Origin: Candidatus Hydrogenedens sp.
Lineage (GTDB): Bacteria > Hydrogenedentota > Hydrogenedentia > Hydrogenedentales > Hydrogenedentaceae
Length of the DNA: 45,198 nucleotides
Reading direction: 5' to 3'
Assembly (NCBI GenBank): GCA_035378955.1
Contig: DAOSUS010000022.1
Coordinates: 1-45,198, forward strand
In this document: piece after piece, positions 34,475 to 43,531 of the stretch
How the letters are laid out: every line of letters starts with the position of its first letter
How positions within the stretch are numbered: position 1 is the first letter of the stretch
Position numbers and translations under genes: made by a program
Notes under the pieces: model-generated
Seen by the model: the letters and a program-made list of their open reading frames with translations, nothing else
Told to the model about the DNA's origin: nothing
Databases searched by the model: none

Positions 34475-35518
34475 TTAGTGAAACCACCTTCTCAAGCCCA
34501 TGCGAGAAAGATAAATAGGAATGATTTGTAATTGAGGATTAAATTCCGCTAATGCCTTTTTAAAATTCCTCTTATTTTTATTGTGTTCATCAAAGAGTAA
34601 TGTCAAAGACCCTCCTTCTCCACCGGCCCCATTTACTTTCCAGCCTATAGCACCGTGTTGTTTGGCTAAATAAATAACTTCCTGGGCTGTATTCGATACT
34701 AATGCTGGATGTAGAGCCATCTGCCCTTCTGTATTTTGTATCATAGCCCTTGCAAAAGAATTGAAATCACCTTCTAATAAAGCGTCTTTACCTATATGAG
34801 CAGAGTTCCTTAATATATCCAGAACACTTTTATCACTGTTGGGTTGTTCCAATCGCGTTATAACCTGTTTATGAACATTACTGGAAGAATGGGTTTTACC
34901 AAGGTAAACCAACATGAGCCGACGCTCTAATTCCCACCATATAGAATTAGGTAACATAATAGGTGAAACAGAAGCATGTGGATACTGAAACATTTCAACA
35001 AAACAAATCCCCCCATAACTGGCACAAATCTGGTCTTGTATTCCACATTGCAACCCTAATTTTTCTGTTTCAACACGGTGTGCAAGACTTGCAATCTCAT
35101 GGGCGGTGCGTTGTCCCGGTGTCAACATATCAAGAGCCCCCAACAAAGCAACACTGATAGATGCCGATGTGCCCGTTGAACATCCTGCAGGTGCCTCAGA
35201 AAAAAGGTTTACCTCGAAAGATAGATTCGAAGGTAAATTCATAATATCAATACATGCTTCCAGCAAAGGATGCTTATCATATTCCGTAAAGGTTGTATGA
35301 AGCGTATATCGTTCTCCAAAATTCTCAACATCCAGCACTATTTTAGGGCTTTCTTCCGCAGAGGTTTCATATACATAAATCTGCACCTCTGCATAGGGAT
35401 AAACTCCTATGTTAAGAACCGCTCCATATTCAGCGAACCAGGTATCCGTCCAACCTCCTAAATCGCATATACGGATAGGGGCCGTAGCATTAATCACATA
35501 AAGAAGTTTTTTAGGCAT
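34475..35518 (-). CDS. GHMP-family sugar kinase
   Basis: A 347-residue small-molecule kinase. TAPIRICDLGGWTDTWFAE near residues 12-30 is the sugar-binding opening shared by fucokinase- and heptose-kinase-like members. EAPAGCSTGTSASISVALLG near 115 is the glycine/serine-rich ATP loop and WKVNGAGGEGGSLTLLFDE near 300 is the third motif. The GGWTDT opening differs from galactokinase and fits L-fucose or D-glycero-D-manno-heptose 7-phosphate kinases better; no choice is possible from context. Its Shine-Dalgarno AAGGGT lies in the end of murB, five bases before, so it is coupled to murB. Confidence 0.82.
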   Translation of the reverse strand: MPKKLLYVINATAPIRICDLGGWTDTWFAEYGAVLNIGVYPYAEVQIYVYETSAEESPKIVLDVENFGERYTLHTTFTEYDKHPLLEACIDIMNLPSNLSFEVNLFSEAPAGCSTGTSASISVALLGALDMLTPGQRTAHEIASLAHRVETEKLGLQCGIQDQICASYGGICFVEMFQYPHASVSPIMLPNSIWWELERRLMLVYLGKTHSSSNVHKQVITRLEQPNSDKSVLDILRNSAHIGKDALLEGDFNSFARAMIQNTEGQMALHPALVSNTAQEVIYLAKQHGAIGWKVNGAGGEGGSLTLLFDEHNKNKRNFKKALAEFNPQLQIIPIYLSRMGLRRWFH

Positions 35519-35523
35519 GATAT

Positions 35524-36471
35524 TTACCCTTCTTGATTTTTGTAGTGCTTACAGGTTTGGAGACAACCATCTTCAAAAAGAATACGAACTTCTTCCTCCA
35601 ATTTTATATTAAATTTTTCATATACTTTTTCTCGGATAAGACGAATTAAAGATAAAACATCATCAAAAGTAGCGTTATTTTCATTGATAATAAAATTTGC
35701 ATGAATGGGGCTTATAACGGCTCCCCCTTTTCGGATACCTTTCAATCCACATTCTTCAATTAATTTACCAGCATGATAACCCGCAGGATTTTTAAATACA
35801 CTGCCACAACAATACCCCTGAGGTTGTTTTTCTTTCCTGCGATTCATATAGTGCTCATAAACCGATTGTTGGTTCTTGTCTGATTTTTGAAAATGAAAAA
35901 TAGCACCGCATATTAACTCATACATGGAACAGAATCTCTGAGAACGATAACCATATAATTCCGGCTTTATTACCACCTCTTTTTTCCCTTCTGATGACAG
36001 TAGAAAAACTTTTTCTGTCCATTCACAAATACAACCATTTACAGTGCCTGCATTCATAAACAAAGCACCGCCTATAGTCCCGGGAATACCCGTTAAAGCA
36101 CCAACCCCTTCATAATTATTTTTTAGTAATACCTCTCTTACTACCCAATCCAGTTCTACTCCTCCGCTGATAAAATAACGGTCATTTCCTAAAGGTTTAA
36201 ATTCCTTATGATAAGATGTGATAAGAACCACCCCACGAAAGCCTTTATCCGAAATTAAAACATTCGTTCCTCCTCCTAAAATAAAATAGGGGAGGGAAAT
36301 TTGTTGGAGAACTTGATAAGATTGTTCCAATTCCACTTCATTTTTAGGAATAAGTGCAAAATCTGCAGGACCTCCTATTTTATAATAGGTATGTGGAGCC
36401 AATATATATTCTGAATGGCAAAAAGAAAAGGACAATAACTTTGATTTGTAATCAGATTTTTTTTGTGTCAT
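35524..36471 (-). CDS. murB: UDP-N-acetylenolpyruvoylglucosamine reductase
   Basis: A 315-residue FAD enzyme that reduces UDP-GlcNAc-enolpyruvate to UDP-MurNAc for peptidoglycan. The FAD domain starts with APHTYYKIGGPADFALIPKN and LGGGTNVLISDKGFRG, followed by GALTGIPGTIGGALFMNAG. GYRSQRF is the substrate-domain Tyr-Arg segment, and CCGSVFKNPAGYHAGKLIE near residue 235 holds the catalytic Ser that protonates the product. The sequence QPQGYCCGSVFKNP is the short-loop type II form. The start ATG 36471 lacks a clear Shine-Dalgarno. Its presence shows that the organism makes a normal wall. Confidence 0.95.
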   Translation of the reverse strand: MTQKKSDYKSKLLSFSFCHSEYILAPHTYYKIGGPADFALIPKNEVELEQSYQVLQQISLPYFILGGGTNVLISDKGFRGVVLITSYHKEFKPLGNDRYFISGGVELDWVVREVLLKNNYEGVGALTGIPGTIGGALFMNAGTVNGCICEWTEKVFLLSSEGKKEVVIKPELYGYRSQRFCSMYELICGAIFHFQKSDKNQQSVYEHYMNRRKEKQPQGYCCGSVFKNPAGYHAGKLIEECGLKGIRKGGAVISPIHANFIINENNATFDDVLSLIRLIREKVYEKFNIKLEEEVRILFEDGCLQTCKHYKNQEG

Positions 36472-36566
36472 GATTTATATCTATTTGTCTTTTGTTGTTT
36501 AAAAGATTTATTCTACAAAAAAATAAGCCTTTTAATTATACAAAAATATGATAAGGAGATTAGGAT

Positions 36567-37646
36567 ATGGTTACAAAGAAAATTAATTCAGACAGCAACA
36601 AACTTAAAGCCGTATATCGTTTTTCTTTCGGTCCATGGAATATTGATGAAGGAGCAGACCCTTTTGGACCTACGGTTCGCGAGCCAGAGCCATTAGCGAA
36701 AAAAATGAAAGTAGCCAGGCAGTTGGGATTTGATGGAATGCAATTTCATGATGATGACGCTGTTCCTGATCTGGATGAAAAATCCAGTGCAGAAATAGAG
36801 AAAGAAGCAAAGAAAGTGAAGAAAATGTTAGATAATGAAGGACTGGTTGCTGAGTTTGTTGCACCGCGTTTATGGTTCTCACCGAAAACAATAGATGGTG
36901 CCTATACCAGTAATGACCCGACATGCCGTAAATACGCTATTGAAAGAACAAAAAAGGCTATTGATATTATGAATATTTTAGGCACACATAATATGGTATT
37001 ATGGTTAGCAAGGGAAGGCACATATATTCGTGAGAGTAAAAATGTTCGCTTAGCTGTGCTTCAAATTCGTGATGCTATAAATGAAATATTAGCGTATGAT
37101 AAAAATGTTATTATCCTTATTGAGCCCAAACCCAATGAACCTGTTGATAGTGCTATTATTCCAACTATTGGACATGCTATTGGTTTGTCTTATATCACAA
37201 ATGACCCGGCTCGTGTTTGTTGTCTGGTAGAAACAGCACATTCTGTTCTCGCTGGATTAGACCCTGCCGATGATATGGCGTATGCACTGGCTCATAATAA
37301 ACTAAAAAGTGTCCATCTGAACGACCAAGGTGGCTTAAAATTCGACCAAGATAAATCTTTTGGCTCTTACAATCTCCGAAGAGCCTTTAATCAGGTTCGG
37401 GTTTTAGAAGAATATGGCTACGGTAGAAATGGGGAATGGATAGGACTCGATGTAAAAACGATGAGAACACAAAAACAAGCAGTGAATACAAAGCACTTGA
37501 GAAATAGTCTGGCTACTTTTAAGTTATTAGTTGAAAAAGTTAGAGCCATGGATACTAAATTAGTATCAAAATTGATTGCGGAACGAGATTATGAAGAGTT
37601 AGACCGCTATATACTTTGCAACCTAATGGGTGTAAAATACAGTTAA
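36567..37646 (+). CDS. xylA: Xylose-isomerase-like sugar isomerase
   Basis: A 359-residue TIM-barrel isomerase. FSFGPWNIDEGADPFGPTVR is the opening shared with short (class I, Streptomyces-type) xylose isomerases, and GFDGMQFHDDDAVP includes the catalytic His. Metal ligands follow in ILIEPKPNEP (Glu near residue 190), VETAHSVLAGLDPADDMAYA (Glu and His near 225), LKSVHLNDQGGLKFDQDKSF (Asp and Asp near 260) and WIGLDVKTMR (Asp near 300). AAGGAG eight bases before ATG 36567 sets the start. It would convert D-xylose to D-xylulose for the xylulokinase encoded at 15924-17450. The EPKPNEP motif is also found in L-rhamnose-type relatives, so the sugar is not proven. It carries the only GATC in the window. 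Confidence 0.85.
   Translation: MVTKKINSDSNKLKAVYRFSFGPWNIDEGADPFGPTVREPEPLAKKMKVARQLGFDGMQFHDDDAVPDLDEKSSAEIEKEAKKVKKMLDNEGLVAEFVAPRLWFSPKTIDGAYTSNDPTCRKYAIERTKKAIDIMNILGTHNMVLWLAREGTYIRESKNVRLAVLQIRDAINEILAYDKNVIILIEPKPNEPVDSAIIPTIGHAIGLSYITNDPARVCCLVETAHSVLAGLDPADDMAYALAHNKLKSVHLNDQGGLKFDQDKSFGSYNLRRAFNQVRVLEEYGYGRNGEWIGLDVKTMRTQKQAVNTKHLRNSLATFKLLVEKVRAMDTKLVSKLIAERDYEELDRYILCNLMGVKYS
36768..36771. other. Only GATC tetranucleotide seen in the window
   Basis: Reading every line and line junction, GATC appears only here, within the Asp-Leu codons (GAT CTG) of the xylose-isomerase-like gene. GATA, GATT, GATG and AATC, TATC, CATC are all frequent. Confidence 0.8.
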
Positions 37647-37708
37647 TTTTCAAGATAATTCATAATACATTGAAAATAATCAAAAGAATCTTTCTACTAC
37701 AATAAATT

Positions 37709-37740
37709 ATAATAATTAAGAAAAGATAATTATTATTTTT
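37709..37740 (+). terminator. A/T-only hairpin terminator after the xylose-isomerase-like gene
   Basis: ATAATAATTA (37709-37718) pairs perfectly with TAATTATTAT (37727-37736) around an 8-base loop and is followed by TTTT and CTTGCTTTTA. The position, 62 bases after the stop, and the T-rich tail fit an intrinsic terminator, though the stem has no G-C pair. Confidence 0.5.
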
Positions 37741-37838
37741 CTTGCTTTTATTCTATTTTATGGTATATTATTTTTATAGACAATATCTATAATTTAATAT
37801 TTCGGGAATTATCAGGGGTATAAAGATATGGGTAAAAC

Positions 37839-40328
37839 ATGATGTTATCAAAAAATAACATAACTAAATTTCCTTCTTATTCCTGCCTAAATATATTGGT
37901 AATTGGGCAACACCAACAAGAGCGAGACCAAATTCTTTTGAACAAAACATTTTGGGGTCAGGAAGTAAAGATACATTATTGTGCCTCTCCTCAGACTTTA
38001 ACTCGTTTGTTGGGTGGGGAAGTTAATTTTGAATTTATAGTTTTTGATTATATAGCAAATATATCAAAATGGGACTCTTATAAAAAGATTTTAGAAAAGT
38101 GTGACAACATTATTCTTTTTATAGTCAGTTCTAAAATTCCAGAAAATATCGAACCTCAATTAGCCAGAGATAATGTTTATTGTATTCCTTTAGGTTCAAA
38201 AAATACCCGTCATCTGAACTGTTCTTTGAGGACTATTAGAAATCATATTTTACGAAATCGTAAATTTTTGCTAAATCAATTTGACAAGTCAATAGATGAA
38301 TTTTTAATAGGTCTAACAATTAATAATAATGTATATCGTCTGGAGGAGATAATCTCTCGATTGTTATCCGGTTTAAGTAGCCTGTTTGATTTTGAAATAG
38401 TGTATGCCTTGATGAAAGAAGGAGAAAATCAAATACAGATATTCAGTAATGATAAAGAAACAGATTTTTGTTCTTTACTTTCTTCTGATAAAAATATAAA
38501 TAGGATATGCGAAGATGTTCTTCAAGGTCGTGCTACTTATATTCCATCCGAATTTATGTATAAAGATTTTTTACGATTTAATGCAACACCAGAAAGAGCC
38601 CGAATACTTGTTCGTTGTTTAAAAAATACAGAATATTGTGGACTGTGTCATTTATTAGGTTATCGTTCTTTAATTTTACTTCCATTAAGCACCGCAGGAC
38701 AAAAGAAATGGCTTTTCCTTTTTGCAGATAAAAGAGCAGATAAACCTACCGAGGAGATTTGCCAATATTTTGAAGAGAAAATGCCTCTTTTAACAGGAAT
38801 TATTTCCTATTTAGAACAATATTGTCAGGAAAAGACATTATTAAATCTTCACCAAATCTCACTGAAAACCGGGCGCATTGGTGTTTGGGAATATGAAGTA
38901 AATACGGGTAAGATAATGTCCTCCGGTTTAAAAGCGTTATTTCCCTATTTGAATGTCCCGGATGAGTTGACAGAATGGTGGAAATACATACATCCCACAG
39001 ACCGTGTCAGTTTTTGGCATGCAGTCAAACCCTGTATTCGGGGGGCTACAAATAGTTTCGCTGTTGACCACCGTTTGCTTTTACCCGAAAATAGATTGGT
39101 TTGGGTTCGAACTATTGGGGAATGTATTTCAAGACAAGGAAAATATGCCAAAAAACTTGTAGGCATTGGGATGGATATAACTTCTTTTATGGAATCAGAA
39201 GAGGAATTGAAGAATATAAAAGAAAACCTACGAGTTGCCTCAGAATTAGGAAATATAGGTTTATGGTCATGGGATATTTTGAGAAATACTTATCATATAA
39301 ACCAAGCTGCTTTAGAGATGTTTCGAATGAAACAAAGGGAAGGTTATACACTGGAAGATTGGGTTAATTCTATTGTTCCTGAGCATAGAGAAGTAGTTCG
39401 AAGAGAGCTAGGAGAAGCACTTACAAAAGAAGATGGAATTTTTAATGTTCAATACCAAATTATTTATAGAGGTATGTATAAAAAATGGATACATACTTAT
39501 GGGCGAGTCTCTACAAGAGATTCCAAAGGAAATCCTATCCGAATTTCTGGAACCCATGTGGACATTACAGACAGAAAGAGATTAGAGAAACAATTAAATA
39601 ATGAAGTTATCATCAGTTCTTTATATGCAGGGTTTGCTCGTTCTCTCTTGAATTTTAGAGATGAAGATGAACTGGCACGGATGGTATGCCGAACATCTGT
39701 AGATATACTATGTAGCGACTTTTGTTTTGCCGGGTATTTTGACCCTGAACAGGACAAATATTTCTTTCATGGTATAAACAGAAAAAAAACAGATAAATTC
39801 GCAATCTCTTTCGATACGAAAGAATTGGCGAAAAAAGAAGAATTCTTATATCTTTTTATTAAGGCAGGGACGCCTAAACTTATCAATGATATTCAGAATG
39901 AGGAACATTTACTCTTTGGAAAAATTCATGTTAATAGATTATTTTTTTATCCTTCTTTTACACCGTCTCAAGATTTGGTTTTTGTTATAGCGGTAAATGC
40001 AGAAGATAACCATACTCCTTCACATTGGGAATCTATTCAGTGGATAACTTCCTTATATGCACAGGCTCTGGAACGCGTGAGATTGGAAAAACAGAATCTA
40101 CAAAAAACAAAAGAATTAGAAGAAACCGTAGAAAAATTGAAAGAGGCTTTGAACACTGTTAAAAAGCTACATGGATTATTGCCTATATGTGCCCGCTGCA
40201 AAAAGATTCGTGATGATGAAGGTTATTGGCATGAGGTAGAGGTTTATATTCGCCAACATACAGATGCGGAGTTTAGCCATGGAATTTGCCCTCAATGTGC
40301 AAAAGAATTATATGGAGACTATTTATAA
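37839..40328 (+). CDS. PAS/GAF sensor protein with C-terminal Cys-rich motif and no kinase domain
   Basis: An 829-residue soluble signalling protein. Residues ~15-130 resemble a degenerate receiver domain (ILVIGQHQQERDQILL; FIVFDYIANIS). A GAF-like region follows (SLFDFEIVYALMKEGE), then two PAS/PAC units at ~350-455 and ~470-590 (IGVWEYEVNTGKI, VGIGMDITSFMES; IGLWSWDILRN, GTHVDITDRKRLEKQ), a second GAF at ~600-750 and a coiled coil at ~755-780. The end reads LPICARCKKIRDDEGYW and, after a spacer, HGICPQCAKELYGDYL, two CxxC pairs that could bind metal; this tail is known from many PAS/GAF proteins. No histidine kinase, GGDEF, EAL or phosphatase module is present. The start is ATG 37839 or the next codon. 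Confidence 0.85.
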   Translation: MMLSKNNITKFPSYSCLNILVIGQHQQERDQILLNKTFWGQEVKIHYCASPQTLTRLLGGEVNFEFIVFDYIANISKWDSYKKILEKCDNIILFIVSSKIPENIEPQLARDNVYCIPLGSKNTRHLNCSLRTIRNHILRNRKFLLNQFDKSIDEFLIGLTINNNVYRLEEIISRLLSGLSSLFDFEIVYALMKEGENQIQIFSNDKETDFCSLLSSDKNINRICEDVLQGRATYIPSEFMYKDFLRFNATPERARILVRCLKNTEYCGLCHLLGYRSLILLPLSTAGQKKWLFLFADKRADKPTEEICQYFEEKMPLLTGIISYLEQYCQEKTLLNLHQISLKTGRIGVWEYEVNTGKIMSSGLKALFPYLNVPDELTEWWKYIHPTDRVSFWHAVKPCIRGATNSFAVDHRLLLPENRLVWVRTIGECISRQGKYAKKLVGIGMDITSFMESEEELKNIKENLRVASELGNIGLWSWDILRNTYHINQAALEMFRMKQREGYTLEDWVNSIVPEHREVVRRELGEALTKEDGIFNVQYQIIYRGMYKKWIHTYGRVSTRDSKGNPIRISGTHVDITDRKRLEKQLNNEVIISSLYAGFARSLLNFRDEDELARMVCRTSVDILCSDFCFAGYFDPEQDKYFFHGINRKKTDKFAISFDTKELAKKEEFLYLFIKAGTPKLINDIQNEEHLLFGKIHVNRLFFYPSFTPSQDLVFVIAVNAEDNHTPSHWESIQWITSLYAQALERVRLEKQNLQKTKELEETVEKLKEALNTVKKLHGLLPICARCKKIRDDEGYWHEVEVYIRQHTDAEFSHGICPQCAKELYGDYL

Positions 40329-40329
40329 T

Positions 40330-40842
40330 TCATTTTTTTATTGAAAGTAGAGGTGCCGGATTTACGGGTATTCCATTTCTTCTTAACTCAAAATGCAAGT
40401 GAGGACCTGTCGCATTGCCAGTTGCACCGACTTTCCCAATGATTTGCCCTTTCTTAACTTTATTATTTTCTTTAACCTTAATACAGTCAAGATGAGCATA
40501 TCTTGATTCCCATTGTCCCGGATGTTCAATACAAACCAATAAACCATAGCCCGTTGATTTCCCCGCAAATACAACAATACCTTTTTGCACTGCTAATACA
40601 GGGGTGCCCTTTTCCGCTTTTATATCAATTCCTTGATGCCTATAAGTTGAATTACCTTTTCTTCGTATTTCTCCAAAAGGTGAAGTAATCTGAAAAGATG
40701 CTTCTGGGAGAGGATAACCCCATGTTTCCTGCTTTCTATCTGAAAAAGGAGATTGAAAAACTACCTTATGCCTTTGTCGAGCACAAGAACTGAACAAAAG
40801 TATTAATATTAAAAAATAAATAAAAGATTTTACTCTTATCAT
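40330..40842 (-). CDS. M23 (LytM) metallopeptidase lipoprotein
   Basis: A 170-residue envelope protein. A signal peptide ends in LLFSSC (lipobox, Cys20). The peptidase domain covers residues ~52-165: zinc ligands His69 and Asp73 in YRHQGIDIKAEKGTPV, and His-x-His in GPHLHFELRRNGIPVNP near 150; the catalytic His is in SRYAHLDCIKVKE. All active-site residues are present, so it probably cuts peptidoglycan cross-bridges or peptide stems. It is small, without LysM or coiled-coil regions. It converges on the sensor gene, the two stops being one base apart. Confidence 0.9.
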   Translation of the reverse strand: MIRVKSFIYFLILILLFSSCARQRHKVVFQSPFSDRKQETWGYPLPEASFQITSPFGEIRRKGNSTYRHQGIDIKAEKGTPVLAVQKGIVVFAGKSTGYGLLVCIEHPGQWESRYAHLDCIKVKENNKVKKGQIIGKVGATGNATGPHLHFELRRNGIPVNPAPLLSIKK

Positions 40843-41175
40843 GCTTTAAAAAATGGGTTAGATGTTGGATATGAATTATAAAGGAAGAAATTGATTTAAA
40901 CAAAAAGAGAGGACGCCATAATTTTGGGTCTCTTATGGCGTCACTCAAGGAAGTATATAACTATGGAACTCAAATAAATTTATGAGGGTTGGGACGAACA
41001 CTCATAACTCATGGAGGATTTACTACTTTATATTCAACTTTCTGTTCATATTATCGTCAATTACTCAAAAAACTTTAATGAAGAGTTGTTAAATCAGATA
41101 AGTGCGATGTTGACAAATATGGTATTCATTAAGATAGTATTATTGAAATTTAATAAAAGAAGAAGGAGATGAAAA
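40843..41175. other. Intergenic region between M23 and beta-helix genes
   Basis: No gene is convincingly supported in this 333-base stretch. It contains a perfect 10-bp stem-loop at 40912-40942 and a TTGACA at 41110-41115 with TAGTAT 19 bases further that may be the promoter of the beta-helix gene. A 53-codon frame at 41011-41172 lacks a ribosome binding site and covers that promoter and the downstream Shine-Dalgarno. Confidence 0.55.
40912..40942. repeat. Perfect 10-bp inverted repeat (stem-loop)
   Basis: GACGCCATAA (40912-40921) and TTATGGCGTC (40933-40942) are exact reverse complements around an 11-base loop. It is the most G/C-rich hairpin noticed between genes. On the minus strand it is followed by CTCTCTTTTTG, which looks like a terminator tail, but no minus-strand gene ends there. 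An operator or structured leader for the beta-helix gene is an alternative. Confidence 0.45.
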
Positions 41176-43368
41176 ATGAAAAATTGGTTGCTGCTTTGCT
41201 GCGTGATTTTATTAACATCCCTGATAAGTTTTGCACAAAATAGTAATGAACTAATGATATACATCTCACCCGAAGGAAACGATGCATGGTCAGGGAAACT
41301 TCCAGAAGCCAACGAAAATAAAACAGACGGTCCTTTAGCCAGTATCCATAAGGCACTGGAAAAAGTCAAGAATATTCGTAGTTCCGGTGCAGGAGAAAAA
41401 ACAGTAAAAATTGTTTTAAGAGGAGGGACTTACTTAATAAATGCACCTATAGTTATAACTCCGGAACATTCGGGCAAGAAAGATAACCCTACAATATTTG
41501 AAAATTACCAAAATGAGAAACCTCTAATTTCAGGAGGTGTGAAAATTACATCGTGGAACAAGGAAGATAACAAGTATATTGCAGATATTCAAGCATTGAA
41601 TAATGGAAAATTATCATTTAATTCCTTATGGGTGAATGGAGAACGAAGACAACCAGCCCGTATTCCGGATAATACGAACCCATTTGGGGATTATCCTTCC
41701 AAACAAGAATTTTTTACCGCAAAAAAATACGAATATATCCCTGAGGGTGAAAATCAACCCGGAACACTTAAAGTTTTCTATGATGAAAAAGACCCTATTC
41801 AAAATTGGGAATCACTAACAGGTAGTTATTGTGTGCTTTTTTGTAAATGGGCTGTTCCTTTATTGCCTATCCGTTCTGTGGATACAGATACAAAGTGCTT
41901 ATATCTAAATGTCCCGAAGAATTTCTGGTTCGGTGTTATTTTTTCCGAAGGGCAACGGTTTTATATTGAACATCTTTTTGAAGGTCTGGATAAACCAGGG
42001 GAATGGTATCTTAACCGTAAAGAAGGAAAACTTTATTACATTCCTTTACCTGAGGAAGACATGACTGCTGCAGAAGTCATTGCTCCTGTTGCAGAACAAT
42101 TGCTTTTATTGGAAGGAAACCCCACAGAAAACAAATTTGTTGAACATGTCGTTTTCAAAGGGATTGAGTTTGCCTTTACTAATTTTCCAATAGGAGAACG
42201 GGGACAATCAGACCCACAAGCAGAGGTTTCTGTTTCCGGTGCAATTCAAGGAACAGGTGCTCGCTATTGTATCCTCGAAAAATGCTCAATTCAACATGTT
42301 AGTAACTATGCGCTATGGTGGCGTTCCGGTTCACAAAACAATATTGTTCGTCAATGTCACCTATACGATTTGGGAGCGGGAGGAATTAAAATTGGTGAGA
42401 CGGCAAATGCAGAAACAGATGATAGCCCGGGTCCTTCCACTGTAGAAGAGAAAAATCTGTATCTATATGAGGAGTTAGGAGCAACGGGTTGCGGACACAA
42501 TACAGTTGAAAATTGTTTCATACATGAAGGTGGGCGATTTTTGCGCGCGGGCATTGGTGTATGGATAGGTCGCAGTTCATATAATCGTGTGGCTCATAAT
42601 GAGATTTGCGATTTTCGCTATTCCGGTATGTCCGTAGGATGGTGTTGGGGGTATGACCCAAGTTCTGCACATCATAATATTGTTGAATACAATCATATCC
42701 ATAATATAGGAAAGGCTCAATTAGCAGATATGGGGGGCATTTACACATTAGGCGTTTCACCCGGAACTGTGTTGAGAAACAATCACATTCACGATATTAT
42801 GTGTGACCCAGAACAATATGGAGGATGGGGATTATACACAGATGAAGGAAGTTCTTATATTATTTTAGAAAATAACATTGTTCATCATACATTAACCGGT
42901 AACTTCCATCAACATTATGGCCGTGAAAATCGTGTCGTAAATAATATCTTTGCACTATCTGCAAGAGAACAAATTATCCGAAGTCGAGAAGAAGACCATA
43001 TCTCATTTATATTTGAAAGAAACATTGTTTATTACGATAATGACCGATTATTAGGTAGCAACTGGACAAACAAAAAATGGCAGATGGATAAGAACTGTTA
43101 CTGGAATGCGTCAGGGAAAGATGTAATGTTTAAGAACAAGACATTGAAACAATGGCAGGAAGATAGTTTTGATGTCAATAGCATCATTGCAGACCCCATG
43201 TTTGAAAATCCTGATAAATGTGATTTCCGTTTAAAAGAAAATTCTCCTGCTTTCCATTTAGGATTTCAGCCAATTGATGTTTCTAAGATAGGATTATACG
43301 GAGAAGAAGATTGGGTTAAACTTCCGGAAAAATACAAACGAATACCCTGTCCTATTTCATCAAAATAA
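41176..43368 (+). CDS. Secreted right-handed parallel beta-helix protein (GH141-like)
   Basis: A 730-residue exported protein. A signal peptide ends SLISFAQ, and GAAGGAG before ATG 41176 sets the start. YISPEGNDAWSGKLPEAN, then TDGPLASIHKALEKV and VLRGGTYLINAPIVITPEHS are the standard opening of secreted parallel beta-helix proteins acting on plant polysaccharides. Residues ~310-640 are rungs of the helix with Asn ladders (NIVRQCHLYDLGAGGIKIGE, HNIVEYNHIHNIGKA, YIILENNIVHHTLTGNFHQH). The overall plan resembles family GH141 (fucosidase/xylanase), but catalytic residues cannot be assigned with certainty and a polysaccharide lyase or a binding role remains possible. Confidence 0.78.
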   Translation: MKNWLLLCCVILLTSLISFAQNSNELMIYISPEGNDAWSGKLPEANENKTDGPLASIHKALEKVKNIRSSGAGEKTVKIVLRGGTYLINAPIVITPEHSGKKDNPTIFENYQNEKPLISGGVKITSWNKEDNKYIADIQALNNGKLSFNSLWVNGERRQPARIPDNTNPFGDYPSKQEFFTAKKYEYIPEGENQPGTLKVFYDEKDPIQNWESLTGSYCVLFCKWAVPLLPIRSVDTDTKCLYLNVPKNFWFGVIFSEGQRFYIEHLFEGLDKPGEWYLNRKEGKLYYIPLPEEDMTAAEVIAPVAEQLLLLEGNPTENKFVEHVVFKGIEFAFTNFPIGERGQSDPQAEVSVSGAIQGTGARYCILEKCSIQHVSNYALWWRSGSQNNIVRQCHLYDLGAGGIKIGETANAETDDSPGPSTVEEKNLYLYEELGATGCGHNTVENCFIHEGGRFLRAGIGVWIGRSSYNRVAHNEICDFRYSGMSVGWCWGYDPSSAHHNIVEYNHIHNIGKAQLADMGGIYTLGVSPGTVLRNNHIHDIMCDPEQYGGWGLYTDEGSSYIILENNIVHHTLTGNFHQHYGRENRVVNNIFALSAREQIIRSREEDHISFIFERNIVYYDNDRLLGSNWTNKKWQMDKNCYWNASGKDVMFKNKTLKQWQEDSFDVNSIIADPMFENPDKCDFRLKENSPAFHLGFQPIDVSKIGLYGEEDWVKLPEKYKRIPCPISSK

Positions 43369-43385
43369 AGTTATTCCTTAAATTC

Positions 43386-43410
43386 AATATTTTTCACGAA
43401 AATATTTTTT
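43386..43410 (+). terminator. A/T-rich hairpin terminator after the beta-helix gene
   Basis: AATATTTT (43386-43393) pairs with AAAATATT (43399-43406) across the loop TCACG, followed by TTTT. It starts 18 bases after the stop codon, the right place for an intrinsic terminator. Like the one at 37709 it has no G-C pair in the stem. Confidence 0.5.
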
Positions 43411-43421
43411 AAGCTCAAAAT

Positions 43422-43450
43422 TTGCATTTTAAGTTTATTTGTGTTAAAAT
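43422..43450 (+). promoter_or_regulatory. Promoter of dnaG
   Basis: TTGCAT (43422-43427) and TAAAAT (43445-43450) are spaced by 17 bases, just after the hairpin of the preceding gene. A TTGACA at 43459-43464 has only a poor TTTACT partner 19 bases on and is the weaker alternative. Confidence 0.5.
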
Positions 43451-43531
43451 AATACTACTTGACAAAATTGGGGTAATACTGTCTTTACTAATAGAAATGA
43501 CAGCCCTCAACATAAAAGGTTAGTTCTGCCC

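Noticed and set aside
41011..41172. 53-codon frame ending KRRRR just before the beta-helix gene
   Set aside because: No Shine-Dalgarno before its ATG, and it runs through the likely promoter and the ribosome binding site of the next gene.
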